39,157 nucleotides of DNA, taken from Bacteroidota bacterium. Lineage in GTDB: Bacteria > Bacteroidota > Bacteroidia > Flavobacteriales > Weeksellaceae. The notes below the pieces were generated by a model that ran no database searches, was not told the DNA's origin, and saw only the letters and a list, made by a program, of their open reading frames with translations. The stretch spans positions 1 to 39,157 of the forward strand of contig JAEXBA010000077.1 of NCBI GenBank assembly GCA_023457935.1. Reading direction: 5' to 3'. Made by a program: the position numbers and the translations under genes. Positions 10,801-17,801 of the stretch are shown here, piece after piece. Each line of letters opens with the position of its first letter. Position 1 is the stretch's first letter.

Positions 10801-12300
10801 ATTATCAATGGTATCGCCTTCCTTCAGTTCTTCAAAAGTTGTTGCAGAAACAGGAACAGGATTCGGTTTTGGTGCCGGTGAAGTATCTGATTTGCTTTCC
10901 ATAGAGGACGCAATAAGTTGCTGCAGTTCTTCCACGGTTTGCAGCCGCTGTTGGTCGTCGGTAAGAATGGTTTTGCGGCACACTTCATCCAGCCAAAGCG
11001 GAAGATTAGGATTTACTTTAGAAGGCAAGAGGTTTTCAGGAAGTTTTCCGCCCAATTTGTCTAATTCATACGGTGACGGAAACGGTTCTTTTTCTGTAAA
11101 GAGCCAATAAATAAGAACGCCCAAAGAATAAATATCCGAAGAAGCATTTGCATCGTTCACCGTAAGTTCCAGGGCATGATACGCGGTTGCGTTGGTTTGG
11201 TTTATGGTAGGCATTACGGTGTAGCCTTCCTCATTATGGTCCAGAAAATAAGATTTACCGAAATTCCCTAAATACGCGTAACCACTTGCCAGATACACAT
11301 TTTCGGGGTTGATGTCGCGGTGGAAAATTCCTTTCAAATGGGCTTCTTTCAGTGCCACCATTATATTTTCTACAATCTGTAGTTTTTCTTTGAAGGTAAA
11401 GGTTTTGTGCCGTGCTTCGGAACGCAGTGAATTCTCTTCCAGAAAATCTGAAATCTCGTAGAACAAATGGTTTTCATTATCTACAATAAACTCCACATTC
11501 AGGATGAAGGGTTTTCCTTTCAGGTTTTTCAGGGCATTGTATTGGTTTTTTATCCGGTCTTCGCGGTTTCTTAGTTCTTCGGGCGACATTCCGGTTACCT
11601 GCAGCGCATATTCCTTAATGCGGCGGCGCACCGGTGTATTTCCTTCTTCCTTTACCAGATATTCGGTGAAGTTGGTTTGTTGATCCAGGATTTCTACAAT
11701 TTCATAACCTTGAACTATACGCTTTTCTTCAGGTGATTTTTTATTTTGCTCTCCAGAAAGAAATTTTACAATATCTTTTTGAACATCAACAATTCTGTTT
11801 TCGGTCATTTTATCATTATCAGAAGTAGTCAGATAATCGATCAATTTCTGATTTAGGTAAAATGTTGCATTTTTTGCATCGCCAAAAATTAAAGGTTGCT
11901 GCAAATTGTCATATGAAAGCGTCAAAATTGTACTAATCCACGCTTTACCAAATGCAAAATTCTCCTCTTTAAGTTTTGAGGCGAGTATCTTTGTTTTGAA
12001 ACTGCCCAATTTCAAAGGATTGGGTTTCTGTTGGTCGTTCAGATACCAGTAATTGTCGTCGCCTTCTATACGGCCTTTCCAGTCTTTGTTTTCGATGTTG
12101 AAAACGGCATGCGGTGTTACCACAATCAGGTCGTATTCCCAATACTGTGTGCGGTGGTTTTTGGGATTGGTGGAAGCCAGTTCCACATTGGGAATCAGGT
12201 AATAATCATCGGGAAGGTTCACTTCCAGAAAATCCAGAAGTTTTTTTTCTCCGGCGTTTACCACCTCTTCGAAATATGGGGGTTTAATTACTGTTGCCAT
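7828..12300 (-). CDS. NERD / double Ser-Thr kinase / P-loop ATPase, PglW-like (MADS-like)
   Basis: This 1490-aa protein has four recognisable parts. Residues 1-130 form a NERD (nuclease-related) domain, with EYDLIVVTPHAVFNIENKDW carrying the E-x-K core. A first kinase-like domain (about 250-470) has HRDINPENV near 327 but NFG instead of DFG near 345. A second kinase domain (about 500-780) looks complete, with GKGGYSKVF near 508, the ATP lysine in TMKLF near 529, HRDIKPQN near 621 and IDFN near 641. A P-loop, GNAGDGKT, lies near 945 in a C-terminal NTPase region running to the end. This architecture resembles PglW of BREX type 2. No PglZ or PglX is present, so this is not BREX. It likely phosphorylates operon partners upon infection (inference). 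Its start overlaps the S-subunit gene by 13 bp. Probably mad5. Confidence 0.88.
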   Translation of the reverse strand: MATVIKPPYFEEVVNAGEKKLLDFLEVNLPDDYYLIPNVELASTNPKNHRTQYWEYDLIVVTPHAVFNIENKDWKGRIEGDDNYWYLNDQQKPNPLKLGSFKTKILASKLKEENFAFGKAWISTILTLSYDNLQQPLIFGDAKNATFYLNQKLIDYLTTSDNDKMTENRIVDVQKDIVKFLSGEQNKKSPEEKRIVQGYEIVEILDQQTNFTEYLVKEEGNTPVRRRIKEYALQVTGMSPEELRNREDRIKNQYNALKNLKGKPFILNVEFIVDNENHLFYEISDFLEENSLRSEARHKTFTFKEKLQIVENIMVALKEAHLKGIFHRDINPENVYLASGYAYLGNFGKSYFLDHNEEGYTVMPTINQTNATAYHALELTVNDANASSDIYSLGVLIYWLFTEKEPFPSPYELDKLGGKLPENLLPSKVNPNLPLWLDEVCRKTILTDDQQRLQTVEELQQLIASSMESKSDTSPAPKPNPVPVSATTFEELKEGDTIDNTYIIHNLLGKGGYSKVFKVKHRIQDKFYTMKLFNESVNFNSVKDEYEALRNLRHPNIVKFEWNGEANTGQFYTVMEFLDGENLSHYTKTDARLPIHKVVQLAKDMLAALVEMQAQEKPIMHRDIKPQNIIWDKGERFVLIDFNVASSNLQNKDFVGTNPYLAPDLIQGDMKVHWDNSADIFSLGVTLYELACKQYPWHTKKTPVMSIAPNDPKKVEPKLSREFADFLLKAISTDKNIRFKNALEMQEALAEIQDNFLDELPSEDDGLSTRNRLYHTQVFIRQGTYNIKIYNRQNTYVNLSESVNHLLSEFRSKFKSFRLKLDEPMRLILRVDNEDIINENFWNGGAKTFTEGNIERVHTALKRLFEENRDKIKAYKIDVEGANIVDYINSLYSQSKYGNFGTRVSANPTDKNLDEATYTETKLDKKLIPAIVDGTYKLLIITGNAGDGKTAFIKKIEKSPHVKDVEHFEHENGARFKINGVQYESNYDGSQDENDNVNNDVLEKFFEPFEGLKNYDQAKEGRIIAINEGRLVEFFETSRKHKNLADVIDNYFNKEGHYQLPNGLMIINLNLRSVVAENGEDGSLFKQQIKQLTKKELWKNCDSCELAKDCFIKYNVESFNDSASGNEVITRMEWLLRTVSLKRELHITMRDLRSFIAYLLTRDYSCEDVKFVLSQRSTQELFYWQLFYFNISNPLMDEEADKDRLVKLVRETDIGEVAVPNLDSELFFTQHKEKDYLEFAERESNLLEVFNDNKSFVPAHELEPELISIIREKHKSFIRHQYFEAKFFNLVTEVVEVQDEDGGVQKITKPAYLLRIPYKSVFEFVNILRADKLDESIMQSVSRAISLNEGCNNKTLDKSNLVISSTEVKDHKGKSFKLFPLTDFEMVVNKTDHLTKYLEYEADSLTFRNRIHKHIALTISLDLYEMLYFIHKGFSPSLNDMKGKFIELLVFKNLLENLNYNEIVVTPDNKEFFSVKKDESNRIAINKLAY

Positions 12301-13628
12301 TGGTCAATTTCTTTTTCTATAAGGTCGATTGCTTGGTTTTCTTTTATTATTGCTTCATTCATATTACTAACATAAACTGAAACATTTCTTTCTACGAATT
12401 CAATCTTATCTTGCAAAACAGGAACTTTAATATCGCCAATAAAATCTTCATTAAGATGAAGAATTACAGAGCCGTAAGAGCCAGAAACCAAAGAATTTCT
12501 TCCAATATTTGATTTTAAAAAAGCAAAAACATATTTATTACTTAATGCTGAATCATCTTTAATAACAATTCTAATCGCATCTTCTGAAACCGCGTAATTA
12601 TCAATTACAGGGAAAGTAAATATTGTGTCTCCTAATGTGCCACTTCTTGTAGTTAAAAGCCAACCTTTTTTCACATAAAATCCTCCAGCATTTTTTTCAC
12701 TTATGTATTTTTCAGTTTTGGTTGGATTCAATTTCTGCATTTCCGAAGTTGAGAGAAATGGAACACCATTGGCAACATAATTCCTTTTTGACCGAGGTCC
12801 CATAAAAATACTATCTGCTAATTCTGAAATTTTGAAATATTTTACACCTCTTAATTTATCTTCAACAATACTTGAAACTACATTATAATTTGCATCAAAT
12901 CTTTTATTTTGAACCGAAACTTTATTTATTGAAATCTTTTTTGTTACAAATCCTCCTGAAATATATTCTTCATTAAATACATCAAAAACTTCCACCGCCT
13001 CTCTCAACAATTTATTGGCTTCCACGCGCAGTGCTGCGGCATCTACAATCAGGTTGTGGATTTTTTCAACAAAAAAATTATCAAAAATAGGAATTTGTAC
13101 CTTTGAAAAAGTTGTAGGATCTAGATATGTTTGGACTGAACCACTTCCTAATTGATTAATTACACTTCTTCCATATTTGCTTTTAAAAAAAGCATAATAA
13201 AAGCCGGATTTATTTTTGAATTTTACTCTGATGATATTCCCAATGGGAGTCATCGCTCCTTCCATTTCGTCAGTTGCAAAGTTTACTTCTCCAATTGTAC
13301 CTATTGCTGAAAATAGTAACATTTCTTTTTCTATTAATCGACTAGCATTAAAACACCTTTTCCTAGAAACATATTTAATATTTTCCATAGGAGATGCATT
13401 ACTTAAATTTGTATTTGAAACAAATGGAACACCATAGTTTCGATTTTTTACATAATACCGATTATTAACGCCAATATTGCTAATACTTTCAGTTAAATCA
13501 GAAAGTGTATTTGAACTTCTTTGTCTCAATATATTTTTGAAAGAATATCCATCTGAGAGAAAAAAATTTGCCTTTATTTTCTTATCTTCTTCATAAATAT
13601 TCTTAATATTCACTTGATTAAATTTCAT
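12288..13628 (-). CDS. Type I-like DNA specificity subunit (HsdS family)
   Basis: This 446-aa protein has the two-repeat layout of HsdS: two target-recognition domains (about 20-200 and 235-420), each followed by a conserved helix that spaces the half-targets. Repeated signatures are GVPFVSNTNLSN with LLFSAIGTIGEV in the first half, and GVPFLSTSEMQK with LLTTRSGTLGDT in the second. It selects the sequence methylated by the upstream methylase. It follows the methylase gene by 5 bp and overlaps the kinase gene by 13 bp. The gene is visibly richer in A and T than its neighbours, as expected where recognition domains are exchanged between lineages. Without an HsdR, it serves modification and self-recognition rather than classical type I cleavage. 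Probably mad4. Confidence 0.88.
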   Translation of the reverse strand: MKFNQVNIKNIYEEDKKIKANFFLSDGYSFKNILRQRSSNTLSDLTESISNIGVNNRYYVKNRNYGVPFVSNTNLSNASPMENIKYVSRKRCFNASRLIEKEMLLFSAIGTIGEVNFATDEMEGAMTPIGNIIRVKFKNKSGFYYAFFKSKYGRSVINQLGSGSVQTYLDPTTFSKVQIPIFDNFFVEKIHNLIVDAAALRVEANKLLREAVEVFDVFNEEYISGGFVTKKISINKVSVQNKRFDANYNVVSSIVEDKLRGVKYFKISELADSIFMGPRSKRNYVANGVPFLSTSEMQKLNPTKTEKYISEKNAGGFYVKKGWLLTTRSGTLGDTIFTFPVIDNYAVSEDAIRIVIKDDSALSNKYVFAFLKSNIGRNSLVSGSYGSVILHLNEDFIGDIKVPVLQDKIEFVERNVSVYVSNMNEAIIKENQAIDLIEKEIDQWQQ

Positions 13629-13633
13629 AATAA

Positions 13634-15649
13634 TTATTTGTGAAGAAAATTTAGAAATTCCTGTGTAATTGCAGGCAAATCATCATCCAACTGCTTCACT
13701 TTTTCATTACGGGATTTCACATAAGCCTGTCCTTTTATATTGTAAGCCAGATATTTTTTCTCTGTTTCAAAAAGAATTTCGGCACCGTCTTCATCTCTTA
13801 CATAAATGGGAACGCCTCTTCGGTCTTTTCCTAATTTTTCGGCAATCGCCATAAATACGTCGTAATCTTCGCCGCCATCGTGCACCAGGTTTCTTTGGTT
13901 TTCGGTTTTCTTTTCCAGAAAAAGCAGTGATGCCTGCACTCCAACCTGCGGCAAGAACGCCTCCACCGCCAAATCTACCGAAGCCAGAATTTTGAACTTG
14001 TCCAATATCCACTCACGAACCGGCAAAGTGTTGGGATTTCCCAAAATTCCGTCGGGCAACACAATCGCCATTTTGCCGCCTTCTTTCAGAAAATCGTAAC
14101 ACGCCTCAATAAAGAGAACCTCCGGCGCATCAGAATATTTAGACAGAAAATAGCGTTTTGCAATATCTTCATCCACTTTCACTTTGGCACCAAACGGCGG
14201 ATTGGTAAACACCATATCGAACTTTCCGCGAGCATCGGGCGTATAATTGTTGGTGATGTCTTTCATTTCTTTCAGACTTTTTTCAATCGCCTTTTTAATC
14301 TTTTCAATTTCCTGCGGATGCTCCCAATTGGGATAAGCCAGCGAATTCACGTGGAAAATATTGGCGTGTCCGTCACCTGCCATTACCATATTCATTCGTG
14401 CCGCTTTCTTTAAATCGGGATCAAAATCGAACCCGAAAATGCTGTTTTCGGCATACTTGCGAACACGCTCGTTTACTTCGTAAGAGTTGTATTTTTCGGT
14501 AATCAGCACTTCATCCAGTTCAGGATACATTTCGGCAGCAATTTTCTTACGCACGTGGTCGAGAACCATCACCAGAAATCCTCCCGAACCGCATGCCGGA
14601 TCCAGAACACGGGTGTTTTCATCAGGATTCAGCATTTCCACCATTGCCCGAACGATATTTCTCGGGGTAAAAAACTGCCCGGCTTCCTGTTTCAAAGTGT
14701 TGCTCACAATGGTTTCATACGCCAAACCTTTCACATCTACCGTTGCATCCAAAAAAGAATATTTTGCGAGTTCGCCGGCGATAAATGCCAAACCTTTGTC
14801 GGTAAGGTCAATGGTTTCGTGCCCATCAAACACACCGGAAAACACATCATCTTTCTTCAGTTCAGTAAACAGCGATTTTATTCTGTCGGCAACGGCTTTT
14901 CTGCCTTCGTTTGAGTTCTGTTCCTTTACGCCTACCCAAAATTTCTTGCGGTAAGAAATTCCCTTTTCGTGGTCGGTAAACCTGCGCTTTTCATCATACA
15001 GTTTACAGAAAATAAGGTAGAGCAACTGCCAAAACGCATCTTTCTTCCGTCCTTCGTTACCGTAAATATAATCGTGAGAACGCTTGAATACCTTAATTAA
15101 GGAATCGTTGGCAGGTTTACGGCTGTGTGAGCGTTCCGGTCTTTCCAAATCGTTGATATCCTCACCAAAACCGGGGATATCTGACAGATCGCTGAAAATA
15201 TAATCGAAACCAACGGCATCATCTTCACGCTGCAGGTATTTGATATCGATTCCGTTGGTCCACAAACCGAATTCGCAATTATCAACTGCTGCCATTGCAT
15301 TTTCCAAAGTCATTCGCACACCTTTCTTTTTGTCGTTTTCCTTGGTTTTGTCGTCCTGCACTGTTGCAATGCGAATGATGTTTTCCTGTTCGTGCTTAGT
15401 TCCTTTATCAAAAATTACCAGTTCTACTTTCTGTTTTTTGTTTTTTCCACTATCCGGATCAGTAAAAGTAATGGTGAAATCCCGTTCCATATCCGAAAGG
15501 TCGAAACCATATTCCTCATTCAGCATTAGGATGGTGGACTGCAGGTTTTCTTCTTTGGCACTTGATTTTTTCGCTACACCGGTTAATACGCACAGAATCT
15601 GATTGTCTTCCAGAACGATTTCTTCTGTATTTTCAGGTTTGTTGCTCAT
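13634..15649 (-). CDS. Type I-like N6-adenine DNA methylase (HsdM family) with HsdR-N-like N-terminus
   Basis: This 671-aa protein transfers a methyl group from S-adenosylmethionine to adenine N6. The cofactor motif is LDPACGSGGF near residue 353 and the catalytic motif IV is TNPPFGAK near 483. Between them lie the usual AGQFFTPRNIVRAMVEM and FGFDFDP segments of the N6_Mtase domain. The first 150 residues do not look like an ordinary HsdM helical domain. KVELVIFDKG followed by IIRIATVQDD resembles the N-terminal nuclease-like fold of HsdR with its E-x-K altered, so it is probably inactive and may only bind DNA. The gene starts 2 bp after the nucleotidyltransferase gene and runs directly into the S-subunit gene. 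Role: mark the host genome so that the remaining operon products spare it. Probably mad3. Confidence 0.92.
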   Translation of the reverse strand: MSNKPENTEEIVLEDNQILCVLTGVAKKSSAKEENLQSTILMLNEEYGFDLSDMERDFTITFTDPDSGKNKKQKVELVIFDKGTKHEQENIIRIATVQDDKTKENDKKKGVRMTLENAMAAVDNCEFGLWTNGIDIKYLQREDDAVGFDYIFSDLSDIPGFGEDINDLERPERSHSRKPANDSLIKVFKRSHDYIYGNEGRKKDAFWQLLYLIFCKLYDEKRRFTDHEKGISYRKKFWVGVKEQNSNEGRKAVADRIKSLFTELKKDDVFSGVFDGHETIDLTDKGLAFIAGELAKYSFLDATVDVKGLAYETIVSNTLKQEAGQFFTPRNIVRAMVEMLNPDENTRVLDPACGSGGFLVMVLDHVRKKIAAEMYPELDEVLITEKYNSYEVNERVRKYAENSIFGFDFDPDLKKAARMNMVMAGDGHANIFHVNSLAYPNWEHPQEIEKIKKAIEKSLKEMKDITNNYTPDARGKFDMVFTNPPFGAKVKVDEDIAKRYFLSKYSDAPEVLFIEACYDFLKEGGKMAIVLPDGILGNPNTLPVREWILDKFKILASVDLAVEAFLPQVGVQASLLFLEKKTENQRNLVHDGGEDYDVFMAIAEKLGKDRRGVPIYVRDEDGAEILFETEKKYLAYNIKGQAYVKSRNEKVKQLDDDLPAITQEFLNFLHK

Positions 15650-15651
15650 AG

Positions 15652-16497
15652 TTAGTTTATTTCTTCGTTGATGAGTGCAATGGCTTCTGCCACATCATCA
15701 AACTTCAGGTTGTTGTTTGTTTCTATAATTTGGTTGAAGAGCGGGCTTGCTTCTTCTTTACCGATTTCTTCTTCAAAAAGTGAATGTAGTTTCGTTTTTA
15801 CCGAAGAACTTTCTTGAAGCATTTCATTCAGTTTGATAGTGAGGATAATGGCTCCTGCTTTCATTTCGGTAAAATCCACTAAATCGTAAACTTTGGCGTA
15901 AGGTTCTTGGTGAGAAATCTCCCGATTGATGTTAAAGTAATTAGTCAGGATAAATCCTAAATCCTCAGCGTCTTTGGAATTGGTGAGAAAACGGTCTTTC
16001 CAGGCAAATAATTTCAATAGAAAAACACCTTCCAGTGATACGATATCAAAATGCAGTTCATTATCGAGATTGATGGAAAGAAGGTTTTGTTCGGCTTCCT
16101 CAAAACCAATTACAGACATTGCAAAGGATTCATCAGGCGGCCAGTAGATTTTATCGTTTTGGTCTTTAATGTTGCCATAAGGAACTATATCTACCTGAAA
16201 TTTCTCCCGAAACAGAAACCGCTGCTGCTGATTTGGATCTTTTGTGAAATTGGGCAAAGACAAAATATCTGCTGAAATGTTTTCAAAATCATCCCAATGA
16301 CTGATGGCGATCGCCAAATCCAAATCCATCGTAACCCGGTTTGATTTTTCATTATGCAGATCGAGAATAATATCTCTTGCAACCGCACCAATAACATAGA
16401 ATTTGATCCCACGCTTTTCAAAAACAGGAATCAATTCCTCGAGCACCGGTTTCAGCAACGGATGCTCAATATTTTTACTTTCAACCTTATAATCCAT
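15652..16497 (-). CDS. AbiEii-like nucleotidyltransferase
   Basis: This 281-aa protein belongs to the AbiEii/AbiGii nucleotidyltransferase family, a minimal NTase fold. Visible motifs are FYVIGAVARDI near residues 32-42 and VTMDLDLAI near 54-62, whose D-x-D binds metal, followed by VDIVPYG. In classical type IV toxin-antitoxin pairs, AbiEii is the toxin and acts on tRNA or translation, with AbiEi as its antitoxin. Here the gene overlaps the AbiEi-like gene by 11 bp, the usual pair arrangement, but both sit at the head of a long defence operon. They may therefore serve as a regulatory or sensing module rather than an addictive pair. The substrate cannot be read from sequence. Probably mad2 of MADS as I recall the order. 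Confidence 0.85.
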   Translation of the reverse strand: MDYKVESKNIEHPLLKPVLEELIPVFEKRGIKFYVIGAVARDIILDLHNEKSNRVTMDLDLAIAISHWDDFENISADILSLPNFTKDPNQQQRFLFREKFQVDIVPYGNIKDQNDKIYWPPDESFAMSVIGFEEAEQNLLSINLDNELHFDIVSLEGVFLLKLFAWKDRFLTNSKDAEDLGFILTNYFNINREISHQEPYAKVYDLVDFTEMKAGAIILTIKLNEMLQESSSVKTKLHSLFEEEIGKEEASPLFNQIIETNNNLKFDDVAEAIALINEEIN

Positions 16498-17467
16498 TCT
16501 CCAAAATCATTTTAGCGGCTTCGATATTTCTGCTGCTGTTGGTTCCCATTAAATCTGCATAAACTACCAAAGGTGGTGCGGTATTGGGATATTTCAGTTG
16601 AAGGTCTTCGGTCCAGAAAGTGTTGTAAACTTCTATGTTACCATTGGCATCGGGAATCATTTTAAGTTCCTTTACCAAATTGGAAAGTTCGCCATCGTAA
16701 TATATGGTGTGATTGGAAGATTTAAGATAATTGGTAATGATGCCTGCGGCAGATTCGCCGCCCCAAAAAAAGCCAAGTTTTTCAGCATCTGCAGAACTCA
16801 AATCAGAATCTTCGTTTGCCAATCTGTATTTCTTACGCAAAACACGGGGTTTAAGGATTTCGTTATAGGCAATTACCCAACGTTCCAAGAGCGTGTCAAT
16901 ATTTTTGAGGACTCTTTTTCTTTGAGATTTTACGATAAAATTACCCTCCTGCAAACCCCTGAAAATATTACTTACAGAACCTAAAGATATTCCTGTTTTT
17001 TCCGCAAGCGATCGATAAGATAACTGAAGATTTTCAGAATCTGAAATCAGAAACAGCAGCAGTTTCAGCCCGACTTCCTGAAAAACATAACTTTGATTTA
17101 TTTTATCAGAAGTGCTTTTTTTCTTGCCTTCCACAAAAACAAACAGATTTTCGGCTTTAATAAAAGCATTCCCCGCAGTATCTAAATAATTAAAATTTTG
17201 TTGATGCAGGGTCTCTGCAACATCCTTAGCCAGGTAATCTGCAATCAAAAGCCAGTTTTTGCCATTCTGCTGATTCTGCAATCTTGAAAGAATAATTCCA
17301 ACATTTGCTTTTCTTACATTCGCCTTTGCATCAACATAAAAAGTTTGCCCATCAATCTGCACCACTGCATCATACTCTTTACGGCTTGTTTCCACATCAA
17401 TCTGTAATCCGGTATTTACTTCCAGATTAGCGATTGCTTCGTATATAATATCAGTTTCTTTATACAT
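16487..17467 (-). CDS. AbiEi-like winged-helix regulator/antitoxin, first gene of defence operon
   Basis: The protein is 326 aa from the chosen start, MYKETDIIYEAIANLE. An N-terminal part around residues 30-60 (FYVDAKANVRKANVG) resembles a restriction-endonuclease-like fold with D-A-K replacing E-x-K. A helix-turn-helix follows at about 148-185 (YRSLAEKTGISLGSVSNIF). The family is that of type IV AbiEi antitoxins, which in characterised cases repress their own operon by binding inverted repeats in the promoter. A longer reading from 17506 adds 13 residues. I reject it because that ATG lies inside the operator, and the predicted transcript starts at or after it. The gene overlaps the nucleotidyltransferase by 11 bp. 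Probably mad1. The likely binding site is the nested dyad just upstream. Confidence 0.83.
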   Translation of the reverse strand: MYKETDIIYEAIANLEVNTGLQIDVETSRKEYDAVVQIDGQTFYVDAKANVRKANVGIILSRLQNQQNGKNWLLIADYLAKDVAETLHQQNFNYLDTAGNAFIKAENLFVFVEGKKKSTSDKINQSYVFQEVGLKLLLFLISDSENLQLSYRSLAEKTGISLGSVSNIFRGLQEGNFIVKSQRKRVLKNIDTLLERWVIAYNEILKPRVLRKKYRLANEDSDLSSADAEKLGFFWGGESAAGIITNYLKSSNHTIYYDGELSNLVKELKMIPDANGNIEVYNTFWTEDLQLKYPNTAPPLVVYADLMGTNSSRNIEAAKMILENGL

Positions 17468-17469
17468 TT

Positions 17470-17522
17470 TGTTCAATAAAAAACAGTGTTCAATGACATT
17501 GAACATTCAAATATATTGAACA
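17470..17522. promoter_or_regulatory. Nested dyad operator with four TGTTCAA/TTGAACA half-sites
   Basis: Two copies of TGTTCAA (17470-17476 and 17487-17493) are mirrored by two copies of TTGAACA (17499-17505 and 17516-17522). Both pairs share the same centre, 17496, and both spacings are 17 bp. The inner pair extends to a perfect 19-bp palindrome at 17487-17505. The site covers the -7 box and likely transcription start of the defence operon, so a bound protein would block RNA polymerase. AbiEi-family proteins are known to repress through inverted repeats, which makes the first operon gene the likely ligand (inference). Confidence 0.85.
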
Positions 17523-17539
17523 TTTTTGGAATGGGCAAG
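17508..17539 (-). promoter_or_regulatory. Bacteroidota-type promoter of the defence operon
   Basis: On the minus strand TATATTTG (17508-17515) matches the Bacteroidota -7 consensus TAnnTTTG exactly. CTTG (17536-17539) lies 20 bp upstream, close to the -33 TTTG/TTG element. Transcription would start near 17500, within the operator, leaving a leader of about 35 bases before the ATG at 17467. No other promoter is evident inside the tightly packed eight-gene operon. Confidence 0.7.
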
Positions 17540-17565
17540 GAAAAAAGAGAGAAAAATCAATACAA

Positions 17566-17801
17566 TAGCATAGGATGATCAAGCTCACCTATTACTTAAA
17601 TTTACCTTGATGTAGAAAAATACTTCTTCACTCAAAATTCTTCGTACCTGTATTGTATGATGAATATCCCGAATGTTCCTAGCGTTAAATTAATAAAAAA
17701 TGTCCAGTTTTTTATGAAATAAATTGGACAAAAATGTCATAATTAGCATAAAACTAAACTTTAGCATAGTTATCAAGTTCACCTTCCTAATCCCAAATTT
17801 T
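17566..17801. repeat. Imperfect direct repeats bounding a ~196-bp noncoding segment
   Basis: TAGCATAG followed by ATCAAGCTCACCT occurs at 17566-17590. A diverged copy, TAGCATAG followed by ATCAAGTTCACCT, occurs at 17762-17784; each continues to an AAATTT. The second copy abuts the stop of the DUF4917 gene. In the middle, at 17701-17730, TGTCCA and TGGACA form a weak hairpin with A/T-rich arms. The remaining sequence has no convincing gene. It may be a small duplicated or inserted element that once separated the two cargo modules. Confidence 0.45.

Noticed and set aside
7828..12300. BREX type 2 (because of the PglW-like kinase)
   Set aside because: PglZ, PglX, PglY and BrxD-like proteins are absent; the remaining genes fit MADS better.
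12288..15649. Ordinary type I restriction-modification system
   Set aside because: There is no HsdR gene, and the methylase and S genes are locked into an operon with kinase, phosphatase and HerA-like genes.
15652..17467. Independent AbiE toxin-antitoxin pair
   Set aside because: The pair is within 2 bp of the methylase gene and shares the single operon promoter, so it is treated as part of the larger system, although a toxin-antitoxin role is not excluded.
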